The notes under the pieces were generated by a model. The model saw only the letters and a list, made by a program, of their open reading frames with translations, had not been told where the DNA came from and did not search any database. A stretch of 64,000 nucleotides of DNA from Methyloversatilis sp. (GTDB taxonomy: Bacteria > Pseudomonadota > Gammaproteobacteria > Burkholderiales > Rhodocyclaceae). Positions 18,581-26,697 of this stretch are shown here, one piece after another (the stretch's first letter is position 1; each line of letters starts with the position of its first letter). The translations under genes were made by a program, and so were the position numbers. Location: assembly GCF_030698125.1 (NCBI RefSeq), contig NZ_JAUYNV010000050.1, positions 95,157 through 159,156 of the forward strand. Direction: 5' to 3'.

Positions 18581-18643
18581 CATCTGTCGCCTGACTCATT
18601 CAGCGTAATCCTTCATGCCGTTTCCAGCAGAGGAATCGGGCTT

Positions 18644-18808
18644 ATGGATATTCAGAATCTGAGCGCCAGCGTCAACGATTTAGCAAACCATGTCGAGGTG
18701 ACGCGAGAACAGAAGGTGGTACTCGATCAGCGGCTGGCCGCACTGGCGCTGGATGCGCACCCCGGTGATGACTGGAAGGACCTAAGACGGCGCATTACCG
18801 GCGCCTGA
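18644..18808 (+). CDS. Addiction-module antitoxin, internally deleted paralogue
   Basis: The 54-residue frame begins MDIQNLSAS and ends LRRRITGA like the antitoxin at 15836, but 12 codons (ERILLAQKLWDS in the intact copy) are absent. The 36-base deletion is bounded by CAGCG in the intact copy, consistent with slippage between short direct repeats. The missing part is the N-terminal helix typical of the family, so the product may be non-functional. It sits directly before the second broken toxin, separated by one base. Confidence 0.65.
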   Translation: MDIQNLSASVNDLANHVEVTREQKVVLDQRLAALALDAHPGDDWKDLRRRITGA

Positions 18809-18809
18809 C

Positions 18810-19095
18810 ATGGCTTGCAAGATATTCGTCCGCCCGGAAGCGGAGCGTGATCTTGCGAGCAGCTACGCCTTCTATCAGGAGTTTCGTCGTGCTCTGGGCG
18901 ATGACTTCCTGAACAGCGTCGAAGAATCCTTCGAACGCATCTCGAAGAATCCATTTCTGTATCCGGACATCCATCGCGGCATTCGCCGCGCTCTGTTGCG
19001 CCGGTTTCCTTACGGCGTTCTATCTGGTGATCGACGGCAGGATTTCCGTGCTGGCCGTTCTGCACGCCGAGCCGCACCCCTCTGACGGCGGGCAG
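18810..19095 (+). pseudogene. RelE/ParE-family toxin paralogue, broken by a 2-bp deletion
   Basis: It starts MACKIFVRPEAERDLASSY and stays intact through 'GIRRALLRRFPYGV', the part lost in the first copy. GTGTTC of the first copy then reads GTTC here (about 19016), shifting the frame; the shifted frame stops at 19085. In the original frame 'YLVIDGRISVLAVLHA' can still be read at about 19020-19065, but the last residues are replaced by sequence running into a REP-like element. The two toxins are therefore inactivated by different mutations. Confidence 0.8.
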
Positions 19096-19100
19096 TGGGT

Positions 19101-19133
19101 GTTGGGCATCGCCGTTGGCTCAGCCCAACCTAC
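19101..19133 (-). repeat. Single REP-like element (class A)
   Basis: GTTGGGCATCGCCGTTGGCTCAGCCCAACCTAC matches the elements at 1934-2349: a GTTGGG/CCCAAC stem with GTAG at the minus-strand 5' side. It follows immediately after the decayed toxin and overlaps the place where the toxin C-terminus would end. Confidence 0.75.
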
Positions 19134-19211
19134 GGGGTCTTGCGGTATGCGGCGCACGCCGGAGGGAAGCGACCCCCGCCGCGCACCGAACGACGCCGGC
19201 AGGCCCGCGCA

Positions 19212-19709
19212 TCAGTCGGCGATGCGGTAGCCAGCGTGGCAGGCGACGCAGTTCTGCAGGTTCGCGGCGAGCAGCTGGTTCACGGCGTCCTTGTCGCCCA
19301 TCGTCGTGGCGATGTCGGCGATTTCGTCGAAGCCGGCGTGGGTGGTGCGGCCCAGCGGCAGGAAGGCGGGCGGTGCCTTCCTGCGGATGTCCTGCACCAT
19401 GGAATTGGGGTTGGCGAAGTCGTCCTTGTGCGCCTTCAGGCCGACGCTGGAGGCGGCCTCGGCGACGGCTTTCATGTCGTTGGCCTGACTGGCGGCGAGA
19501 ATGCGCTGGGTCGCCGCGAGGAATTCGCGCATTTCGGCCAGCAGGAAGGCGCGTTCGGCGGCGTTCAGCGGAATGGGGTGGCGCGCGTCGACGATGTCGG
19601 CGGGCGCGTGGCGGGCGTCGTGTGCGGCCGAGGGCAGGGCGACTGTCACGAACAGGGCGGCTGCGGCACAGCAGAAGGTGGTGAAGCCGAGGCGTCGGAG
19701 TGTTTTCAT
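19212..19709 (-). CDS. Secreted c-type cytochrome, cytochrome c'-like
   Basis: The 165-residue protein starts with a clear Sec signal (MKTLRRLGFTTFCCAAAALFVT...SAAHA-type cleavage around residue 30). A single haem-attachment motif CVACH lies near the C-terminus, followed by 'AGYRIAD'. A helical body with the CxxCH at the far end is the arrangement of cytochrome c' four-helix bundles, though the sequence is divergent. It would be periplasmic. It lies 77 bases downstream of the TonB receptor gene on the same strand, so the pair may be co-transcribed and linked to iron or haem status. Confidence 0.75.
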   Translation of the reverse strand: MKTLRRLGFTTFCCAAAALFVTVALPSAAHDARHAPADIVDARHPIPLNAAERAFLLAEMREFLAATQRILAASQANDMKAVAEAASSVGLKAHKDDFANPNSMVQDIRRKAPPAFLPLGRTTHAGFDEIADIATTMGDKDAVNQLLAANLQNCVACHAGYRIAD

Positions 19710-19786
19710 GATGGATGTGTCGATGGGGTGATGGAGTGATGGAGTGAAGGATCGCGGGCCGCCGGCACGGCCGCCCGCCCGCAGGA

Positions 19787-21868
19787 TCAGAAACTGCCGC
19801 GCCAGCTCACCTGCAGCGAACGGCCCACGGCGCGCAGTTCCTGTCCGGACAGGCCGTCGGCGAGGTGTTCGTGATAGGTCTTGTCGGCGAGGTTGCGCAC
19901 GGCCACGCGCAGGCTTTGCGTGCGGTCGAGCGCCACGGTGAAACCGGCGTCCGCAGTGACGAAGCCGGCGGTTTCGTCTTCCGCGCCGCGCGTGAAGACG
20001 CTGGCCACGCGGTCCTGGCGGTCGACCAGGCGCAGCGTGAAGTCGGCTCGCACGGCATCGAGCACCTTGCCGGTCCAGCCCAGCGACAGCTCGTCGGCCG
20101 GCATCTGGAACAGCGGTTCGTCGAGGTCATCGTTATCGCCGCGCAGCGCCGAATACGCCGCACTCAGCCAGTGACCGCGCGCGATCTGCCAGCGCAGCGA
20201 TGCTTCGATGCCGCGTATCGTCGCCGAACCGAGATTCACGTTCTTCTTGCAGTTCGCCGCATTGGGGCCACCGCAGGCGGCGATCGCTTCGGCACCGCTC
20301 AGGATGCGGCCGGTCAGGTAATTGTCGATGCGGTTGTGATAGGCCGACAGGCTGTAGGCGAAATCGTCGCTGCTGCCCTTGATGCCCAGTTCGAACTGGT
20401 CGGCCTTTTCCGCTTCGACCTCCGGGCTGCCGGCGTAGAAGTAACCGTCGCCGCGCAGGCCGGATTCGTAGCGCTCTCGCATGCCCGGCGCGCGAAACGC
20501 GCGGGCATAGCTGGCGTAGGGCCGCAGCAGCGGCGTGATGCGGTAGATGGCGCCCAGGCTGCCCGAGAGTGCGCTGTCCGCGCCGGCCAGCCCGGTCGTG
20601 CGCGCGCCGTTGCTCATGCTGTCGGCGTCGGACGTGACCTTGTCATGGCGCAGGCCGGCCAGCACGTTCAGCGCACCGAAACGCATGTCGTCCTGCACAT
20701 AGGCGCCGATGGCGCGTACGCGTGCATCATCGAAGGGTGCGTTCTCCGCGAAGGTCGCGAAGGCCGGCGCTGCCGCCATCTGCCGGTTCGGGTCGGCGCG
20801 CATTTCCCAGGCATTCACGCCGGCCGACAATAGATGTTGCGGATGGACCCGCCAGTCACCGCGGGCGTCGAAGCCGTCGGTTTCGAAGTCCACGCGGGTG
20901 GTGACGATGTCGCGCCCGAGCCAGTTGGCGTAGGCGAAGATCTGCCGCTGCATGTTCTGGCGGTAGAGGCGCACATCAAGGTTGAGCGGGCGGTCGCCGC
21001 CGGCCTGCAGGCTGTAGCCCAGTTCGAACAGGCTGCGTTCCTGCCCGGGTGAGCGCACCGTGGTGCTGCGGCTGGCGGGATTGCTCGGGTGCGGCCGGGT
21101 CGAACCCGGATACCACACGTCTTCGTCGCGATGCAGCTGGGCCGATACGCGCAATTGCTGTTCGCCGTCGATGCGGAACCGGTACTGGCCGATCAGCGCA
21201 TCGGAATCGTAGCCGGTGCGCGCGGCCTTGCCGTCCGGCGTGTCGTAGTCGCCGATGCGGGCTGTCGACACGCCGATCATCAGCGCGTGATCGCCATGGC
21301 CGATATTCGTGACCGCCGTGCCGCGCAGCCCTTCGCTGGCGCTGTCGAAGCGGGCGCCGGCATCGATGCGCGCGCCATCGACAAACTTCGCCTGCGGCAA
21401 CAGCACATTGATGGCGCCGCCCAGTGCCCCGGTTCCGTAGAGCACCGATGCGCCGCCGCGCACCACTTCGACCATTTCGGCCAGGCCGAGCGACATGAAC
21501 GAGGCGATGGCGCCGGCCGGCTGCGCGGAATTGAAGCGCATGCCATCGACCAGCAGCACGATGCTGTCGCGACCAAGCCCGCGGATCACCGGGTTCTGTC
21601 CCTGTGCGCTGTCCGAGGCGACGGCGATGCCCGGTTCGCCGCGCAGCGCTTCGCCCACGTTGGCGCTGCCGCGCCGGTCGAGTTCGGTGCGATCGAGCGC
21701 CGTCGTGGCGATCGGCGTTTCGTCGTCGGCCATCGCGTAACCGGTGGCGGTCACGGTGACGGACGGAAGGATCTTGTCGGCGTCGGTGGCGTGCGCGGCG
21801 GGAAAGGCGCACAGCAGGGCGATCGCGATGGGCGGCGCGGCATCGCGCAGCGGCAGGTGCAGGGGCAT
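19787..21868 (-). CDS. TonB-dependent outer-membrane receptor
   Basis: The 693-residue protein has a signal peptide (ending AAHA, residue ~27), a TonB box-like 'LPSVTVTATG', a plug domain ('GEALRGEPGIAVASD', 'VIRGLGRDSIVLLVDGMRFN', 'EMVEVVRGGASVLYGTGALGGAINV') and a 22-strand barrel ending in a terminal Phe (SWRGSF). 'YARAFRAPGMRERY' resembles the FRAP segment of haem receptors, so haem, haemoglobin or a metal complex is a reasonable substrate, but ferric siderophores or copper cannot be excluded. A Fur-like site lies upstream. Confidence 0.85.
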   Translation of the reverse strand: MPLHLPLRDAAPPIAIALLCAFPAAHATDADKILPSVTVTATGYAMADDETPIATTALDRTELDRRGSANVGEALRGEPGIAVASDSAQGQNPVIRGLGRDSIVLLVDGMRFNSAQPAGAIASFMSLGLAEMVEVVRGGASVLYGTGALGGAINVLLPQAKFVDGARIDAGARFDSASEGLRGTAVTNIGHGDHALMIGVSTARIGDYDTPDGKAARTGYDSDALIGQYRFRIDGEQQLRVSAQLHRDEDVWYPGSTRPHPSNPASRSTTVRSPGQERSLFELGYSLQAGGDRPLNLDVRLYRQNMQRQIFAYANWLGRDIVTTRVDFETDGFDARGDWRVHPQHLLSAGVNAWEMRADPNRQMAAAPAFATFAENAPFDDARVRAIGAYVQDDMRFGALNVLAGLRHDKVTSDADSMSNGARTTGLAGADSALSGSLGAIYRITPLLRPYASYARAFRAPGMRERYESGLRGDGYFYAGSPEVEAEKADQFELGIKGSSDDFAYSLSAYHNRIDNYLTGRILSGAEAIAACGGPNAANCKKNVNLGSATIRGIEASLRWQIARGHWLSAAYSALRGDNDDLDEPLFQMPADELSLGWTGKVLDAVRADFTLRLVDRQDRVASVFTRGAEDETAGFVTADAGFTVALDRTQSLRVAVRNLADKTYHEHLADGLSGQELRAVGRSLQVSWRGSF

Positions 21869-21941
21869 GGCAGTCTCCGTAAAGGGCTGGCTGGCATGCG
21901 CTGGCTCGCCTGATCAATAGATCTACACAAAAGTAAGCTTA

Positions 21942-21956
21942 TGAGAATGATTCGCG
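21942..21956 (-). promoter_or_regulatory. Fur-box-like operator upstream of the TonB receptor
   Basis: On the minus strand CGCGAATCATTCTCA matches the 7-1-7 Fur core TGATAATCATTATCA at 11 of 15 positions. It lies ~75 bases before the receptor start, in an A/T-rich stretch between divergently transcribed genes (19787-21868 minus and fkbM-type gene plus). Iron repression of the receptor is the natural reading; it has not been shown. Confidence 0.5.
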
Positions 21957-22062
21957 TTTGATGTTGATCAAGGTTTGCTGAATGGCGCGCCGAAGCAGCC
22001 TGCCGGCATTCTTTTCAGGTATTTTTCCGCGACCGCCGCAGCACGCACCTTGAGGAATTCCG

Positions 22063-23184
22063 ATGCCCAACGCCCGACTTTCGATACACCATATCGGCGC
22101 CCGTGGCCCGACCCAGGCCTTTGCGGAAAATCCCGCGTTCGAGCGTTCGGTCATCAACGTGCTCTACGAAGCCGACCCTGACTGCATCGCCGAGCTCGAG
22201 CGGCTGAACAGCGGCCGTACGGCACAGGTGATCGTGCTCAATGAATGCGTGTCGGGCACCGGCGGTCGGCGAACCTTCTGCGATGCCCACCATGGCTATG
22301 GCAGTTCGATGCTCGAAGCCAACGCCGAGCTCGAGAATCTCTACATCCCCGCGCACTGGATCGACTACGACTACACCGTCTACGAAGCCGTTTCCGCCCG
22401 CAGCAGGCGCGAGGTCGCGACCCGCACGCTCGACCAGATCGCTGGCGACCACGGCGATGTGCCGCTGCCGGATTTCCTGTCGCTCGATACCCAGGGTTCG
22501 GAACTCGAAATCCTGCAGGGTTCGCCCGCTGCGCTCGACTCCGCGGTGTGCATCGTCACCGAGGTCGAGTTCCTGCCGCTCTATCAGGACCAGCCCCTGT
22601 TCGGCGAGATCTGCGGTTTTCTCGCCAGTCGTGGTTTCGTTTTCGCCAGGCTGTTCCAGCTGCTCAACGGGTCGCTGTATCGTGCGCCGCTGGGTCTGCG
22701 CGGCAACGGGGTGCCGGTCACGACAGACGCACTCTTTCTGAAAGACCCGCGCGCCATCGCGTCATCCGGCCGCAGCAGCGCCGACAAGGCGGCAAGCCTC
22801 GCCAAACTGGCTTTCTTCTCTATCGTGCAGGGATTTGTCGAGCACGGGCTCTGGGCGCTGAAGCAAGCCGAGCAGTACGGCTGGCGCGAACTGGGCCTTG
22901 TCGAGCCCTGGTACAGCTTCATGCGGCAGTTCTTCGAGGTGTCGGAGACGTTTCCGGCGCTGATGCCGGAAACCTATGCCGAGCGCCACGCCGTCACCGC
23001 GCTTGGCAAGGCCGGATTCTCGCGGCACGCGGCCGCTCACGCGGCCGAACTCGACCGCTGCCTGTCGGCGATGCTGACGCTGTTGCGGGCGCACCATCTG
23101 GACGAAGCGGCCCAGGCGCTGGTGCGGCAGATGGACATCGACTGCAAGCGGCTCGATGTGCCGTCGATCGCGGCGGCACGCTAG
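22063..23184 (+). CDS. FkbM-family methyltransferase
   Basis: The 373-residue protein starts MPNARLSIHHIGARGP behind GAGGAA. The segment 'LPDFLSLDTQGSELEILQGSPAALDSAVCIVTEVEF' (read in parts) is the core of FkbM SAM-dependent methyltransferases: LDTQGxE, then xxILxGA-like and a conserved Glu-Val strand. The C-terminal ~140 residues are helical and not obviously catalytic. Substrates of this family range from polysaccharides to macrolides. No glycan-biosynthesis genes flank it, so the target is unknown. Confidence 0.75.
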   Translation: MPNARLSIHHIGARGPTQAFAENPAFERSVINVLYEADPDCIAELERLNSGRTAQVIVLNECVSGTGGRRTFCDAHHGYGSSMLEANAELENLYIPAHWIDYDYTVYEAVSARSRREVATRTLDQIAGDHGDVPLPDFLSLDTQGSELEILQGSPAALDSAVCIVTEVEFLPLYQDQPLFGEICGFLASRGFVFARLFQLLNGSLYRAPLGLRGNGVPVTTDALFLKDPRAIASSGRSSADKAASLAKLAFFSIVQGFVEHGLWALKQAEQYGWRELGLVEPWYSFMRQFFEVSETFPALMPETYAERHAVTALGKAGFSRHAAAHAAELDRCLSAMLTLLRAHHLDEAAQALVRQMDIDCKRLDVPSIAAAR

Positions 23185-23295
23185 GCGGATGTCGGCAACA
23201 GTGACGGTGCGCCGCGGCGGCTTGAAGTCGATGCGCCCGCGGCGAATGCGTCGCGGCCGTCGTACCATTGCTCGCCCCCTTCACCCGCGAGCGTC

Positions 23296-23724
23296 ATGAT
23301 GACTTTTCAGATCGTGTATTCCTCCCAGGCCACCGGGCTGATGACGGCGGCGGAGCTGGAGCAGATACTGGTCGATGCGCGCGCCGGCAATGAGGCGCGC
23401 AACGTCACCGGTGCGCTGGTGTTCGTCGACGGCGTGTTCCTGCAGATACTCGAGGGCGAGGAGGGCGTCGTGCGGTCGCTGATGGCGAACATCGCCCGCG
23501 ATACGCGGCACGATACGGTCACCGTCTTCCACGAGGCGGAGGTCGAGGCGCCGACCTTCGGTACCTGGCGCATGGCCTACGTCAGTGCGACGCCGCAGGA
23601 CATGTCGGCCTGGGCCGGGCTGCCCGGTACCGCGACGGTCGACGCGCTGCTGAAGGACATCGGCCGTGACCCGCATCGCGTGCCGCAGATACTGGCCAGC
23701 ATCCTGCGCCATATTGCGGGATAA
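23296..23724 (+). CDS. BLUF-domain blue-light sensor
   Basis: The 142-residue protein is essentially a single BLUF domain: flavin-interacting Tyr in 'QIVYSSQA', Asn/Gln in 'ARNVTGALVFVDGVFLQILEGEE' (read in parts), and the Trp-Met region 'FGTWRMAYV'. It binds FAD and senses blue light. The C-terminal ~45 residues form a short helical cap with no output domain, so signalling must be through a partner protein. Two Met codons open the frame (23296 and 23299). Neighbours give no clear partner. Confidence 0.88.
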   Translation: MMTFQIVYSSQATGLMTAAELEQILVDARAGNEARNVTGALVFVDGVFLQILEGEEGVVRSLMANIARDTRHDTVTVFHEAEVEAPTFGTWRMAYVSATPQDMSAWAGLPGTATVDALLKDIGRDPHRVPQILASILRHIAG

Positions 23725-23857
23725 GGCAGCGCGCTGACGCGGAGCGGCCTTCGACGCGTTGACTCCAGGCGTCGCTGAAGCGGCACTGGCGCCGTCGCGC
23801 CTCAAAGCCGCTGGTCTGTCAGCCGATCTTCATGAAGGCAGACATACCGTCGGCCGC

Positions 23858-24259
23858 TCACCCCGCCATATTCCGCATGTGGTCAGCCAGGTCAGCCAGC
23901 GCGCTGTAAAGCTGGGCGTTGGAGTCGTCCGGTGGCAGCACTTCTTCCATCGCCAGGCGCATGCACATGAGCCACTGGTCGCGTTCCGCCTCGCCGATCG
24001 TGAAGGGCAGATGGCGCGCGCGCAGGCGCGGGTGGCCGTAGGCTTCGATGTACAACTGCGGACCGCCAAGCCAGCCGGACAGGTACATGTAGAGCTTTTC
24101 GGCCGAGCCGGACAGGTCGGCCGGGTGCAGCTTGCGGATGCCGTAGGCCTCGGGCAGCGTGTCCATCAGCTCGTAGAAGCGATCGACCAGCGTGCGCACG
24201 GCCGGCGCACCTCCGATGTGGTCGTAGAAGGTGGTGCTGGCGGGTTGGGTCTGTGTCAT
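23858..24259 (-). CDS. Truncated haemoglobin, group II
   Basis: The ATG at 24259 (MTQTQPASTTFYDHIGG) gives 133 aa, the usual size; the frame is open to 24385, but the extra residues are unlike a globin. The family pattern includes 'YDHIGGAPAVRTLVDRFYELM', 'KLYMYLSGWLGGP' and the proximal haem His in 'GHPRLRARHLPFTIG', with 'WLMCMRLAMEE' after it. Group II (trHbO) proteins bind O2 or NO. It is monocistronic and convergent with the BLUF gene. Confidence 0.88.
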   Translation of the reverse strand: MTQTQPASTTFYDHIGGAPAVRTLVDRFYELMDTLPEAYGIRKLHPADLSGSAEKLYMYLSGWLGGPQLYIEAYGHPRLRARHLPFTIGEAERDQWLMCMRLAMEEVLPPDDSNAQLYSALADLADHMRNMAG

Positions 24260-24427
24260 GGGGTGGTGAGCGTGTTCAGTCGGCAACCGGTGGTGGCCTG
24301 ATAGCATGATTTTATATCGCCCCGGCCCGCCAGACTTTGGGCATCGCGCGGTCGTTTTTCGCGCGGCGAGCCGAGCGGGCGGCATAGAATCGGGCCCGGC
24401 GCATTCCCATCCACCGGAAGGATTTCA

Positions 24428-25216
24428 ATGAAAACGCTGCTTTTCTACGACAGTGTGGTCGTTCTGAACCGCGACACCCACCGCGACCTGCATCTGAAGC
24501 CGCAGGACAACCTGCGTTTCGCCGCGAGCACCAACTGCGTGCCGCTGGCACTGGTCGAATTCGGCGACGTGGCGCGCGAGTACCCGATCGTGTTCGCGCG
24601 GCTGCCGGGCGGTCTGGTGCCGGTGGCGCTGCTCGGTCTGCGCGACGCGGAAAATCTCTATCTGAACGAAGAAGGCAAGTGGGACGCACGCTACGTGCCC
24701 GCCTTCGTGCGCCGCTACCCCTTCGTCGCGGTGCAGGACAACACAGCACCCGACAAGCTGCTGGTGTGCATGGACGAACAGTTTCCGGGCTTCAACAAGG
24801 AAGAGGGCGAGCGGCTGTTCGACGAGAACGGCGCCGAAACCCCGTTCCTGAAGAACGCGCTGGCGTTCGTGCAGGGTTACCAGAACGAGGCGCAGCGCAC
24901 GGCGGAATTCTGCCGCGAGGTCGAACAGCTCGGCCTGTTGAACGAAATGAGCGCGATGGCCGAACTGAAGGATGGCCGCAAGTTCCGCCTCGACGGGCTG
25001 TGGGTGATCGACGAAGCGAAGCTGCAATCACTGTCGGCGGCGGCGGCAGTCGACCTGTTCCGCCGCGGCTGGATGGGTCTGGTGTATGCGCAGCTGCTGT
25101 CGCTCGGCCATCTGCGCGTGCTGCTCGACCGTACGGCGCAGCGCAGTGGTGATGCGCCGGCGGTGTTGGCCGATGGTGCGACCGCCCCGGCGGCCGAATC
25201 AGGCAGCGTTCACTGA
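24428..25216 (+). CDS. SapC-family protein
   Basis: The 262-residue protein (MKTLLFYDSVVVLNRDTHRDL) contains 'PLALVEFGDVAREYPIVFAR', 'LNEEGKWDARYVPAFVRRYPF' and 'PFLKNALAFVQGY', the conserved core of the SapC domain family (as in the Campylobacter S-layer-linked SapC; not the ABC peptide-transport SapC). Function is unknown; no signal peptide or membrane segment is visible. Its last 7 bases overlap the 3' end of the convergent envZ gene. The GGAAGGA site upstream fixes the start. Confidence 0.8.
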   Translation: MKTLLFYDSVVVLNRDTHRDLHLKPQDNLRFAASTNCVPLALVEFGDVAREYPIVFARLPGGLVPVALLGLRDAENLYLNEEGKWDARYVPAFVRRYPFVAVQDNTAPDKLLVCMDEQFPGFNKEEGERLFDENGAETPFLKNALAFVQGYQNEAQRTAEFCREVEQLGLLNEMSAMAELKDGRKFRLDGLWVIDEAKLQSLSAAAAVDLFRRGWMGLVYAQLLSLGHLRVLLDRTAQRSGDAPAVLADGATAPAAESGSVH

Positions 25217-26640
25217 CCCTGTCTGTCGCGGCTGGCCGCTGCCGGTGGGGCGAGTGGCAGCCGCAGGCGGGCGATCAGCCCGCCGCCCTCGCGCTGCAGC
25301 AGTTCGAACCGGCCGCCGTGCGCACGCAAGGTTCGCTCGACGATCGCCAGACCCAGCCCGGCGCCGCTCTGTCCGGTGCGCGAATTGTCCAGCCGCGTGA
25401 AGGGGCGCTTCAGGCGGTCGATCTGCTCGGGCGGGATGCCCGGGCCGCGGTCGCTGACGTCGATGCAGGCGTCCGGCCCGTCGATCACGCATGACAGTTC
25501 GACCGGCTTGTCTTCGCCGGCATGACGCAACGCGTTGTCGACCAGATTGTTCAGGCAACGGCGGATGGCAAGCGGCCGGAAGCGCAAGGCCGGCACCGGA
25601 TCGAGCCGGGCGGCGCTGACCGCGAAGCCATGCCGCGTATAGGCCTGGGCGGCCTCCAGCACGAGGCTGGCGAGATCGCCTTCGACCGGTTCTTCGCCGG
25701 TGGTCATGCGGGCGAAGTCGAGAAACTGGCCGATGATCTTGTCCATGTCATCGATGTCGGCACTCATGTCGCGCACCGTGTCCGGGTCGAGCCCGGCCAT
25801 TTCCATGTCGAGCCGCAGCCGGGTCAGCGGCGTACGCAGGTCGTGCGAAATGCCGGCCAGAATGAGCGCGCGTTCGTCTTCCATGCGCGCCAGATCGTCG
25901 GCCATCTGGTTGAATGCGTGCGCCACCTCGGCGAGTTCTTCGGCGCCCTGCTCGGGCAGCGGGGCGGGGCGCTCGCCGCGGCCGATCGCACGCGCCGCGC
26001 GCTTCATCGCCGACAGCGGCCGGGTCACCCGGCGCACGATCAGGAAGGCGCCGCCGAGCGCGAGCAGCAGCGCGGCGGTGCCCCAGCCGACCACTTCAAG
26101 CGCCAGCGGACGCTCGATACGGTTGCGCGGCAGCATGAGCCAGTAATCGTCGAGGCCTTCGCCGTCGGAAATGCTGAAGCTGACGAACAGCCCGGTCTGG
26201 ATGCCGCGCGACACGACGATGCGGGTGCGCGGGTCGAGCCGCTTGCGCAGTTCGTCCTCGATGGCGGCCAGCGAGCGGTCACCGGGTATGGGGTCGAAAC
26301 CCGGAATATCGCCGTCGAGATAGATGCGCAGGCCTTCGCGCATCGACAGGTCGGTCAGCAGTTCGACGCGTCGCTGCGGATCGGCGCTGACCAGCGAAGC
26401 ACGGGTGAGGTTGATGACGCTGATGATGATCTGCGCCGCCTGCTGCGCACGCGGCGCGCGTTCCAGCCACGCGTAGATGCCCGACCACGCGAGTACCGAG
26501 GCGGTCAGCAGGCCGGCCAGCAGCAGGAAGGTGCGCGCCAGCAATGTGCGCGGCAGCAGCGGAAAGCGGCGCAGCGGCGCGCGCAGGGCCTGACTCGTCA
26601 GCCGGGCGAACCTGCCGCGGCGACGCGTGCGCCTTACCAC
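25210..26640 (-). CDS. envZ: EnvZ-type sensor histidine kinase
   Basis: The 476-residue kinase has two membrane segments (residues ~28-52 and ~180-205) bracketing a periplasmic domain, then HAMP ('RRVTRPLSAMKRAARAIGRG'), a dimerisation domain with phospho-acceptor His at ~265 in 'GISHDLRTPLTR', and a catalytic domain with N box 'NNLVDNALRHA', 'DRGPGIPP' and 'GAGLGLAIVER'. It starts at a GTG (26640), 57 bases after ompR, as in a two-component operon. The TR(L/I)R after the H box is EnvZ-like. It would act on OmpR to control porins or other osmotically regulated genes. Confidence 0.88.
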   Translation of the reverse strand: MVRRTRRRGRFARLTSQALRAPLRRFPLLPRTLLARTFLLLAGLLTASVLAWSGIYAWLERAPRAQQAAQIIISVINLTRASLVSADPQRRVELLTDLSMREGLRIYLDGDIPGFDPIPGDRSLAAIEDELRKRLDPRTRIVVSRGIQTGLFVSFSISDGEGLDDYWLMLPRNRIERPLALEVVGWGTAALLLALGGAFLIVRRVTRPLSAMKRAARAIGRGERPAPLPEQGAEELAEVAHAFNQMADDLARMEDERALILAGISHDLRTPLTRLRLDMEMAGLDPDTVRDMSADIDDMDKIIGQFLDFARMTTGEEPVEGDLASLVLEAAQAYTRHGFAVSAARLDPVPALRFRPLAIRRCLNNLVDNALRHAGEDKPVELSCVIDGPDACIDVSDRGPGIPPEQIDRLKRPFTRLDNSRTGQSGAGLGLAIVERTLRAHGGRFELLQREGGGLIARLRLPLAPPAAASRDRQGQ

Positions 26641-26697
26641 GGGTGAGGAGCACGCGCGCAGCAGGTCGGTAGCTGACCAGCTGCCGCCCCGGCGTGA

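Noticed and set aside
16038..19095. Programmed frameshifting in the toxin genes
   Set aside because: The two copies carry different deletions (11 and 2 bases) at different places with no shared slippery site, which indicates decay, not recoding.
24428..25216. Antimicrobial-peptide ABC permease SapC
   Set aside because: The protein has no membrane segments and matches the unrelated SapC domain family that shares only the name.
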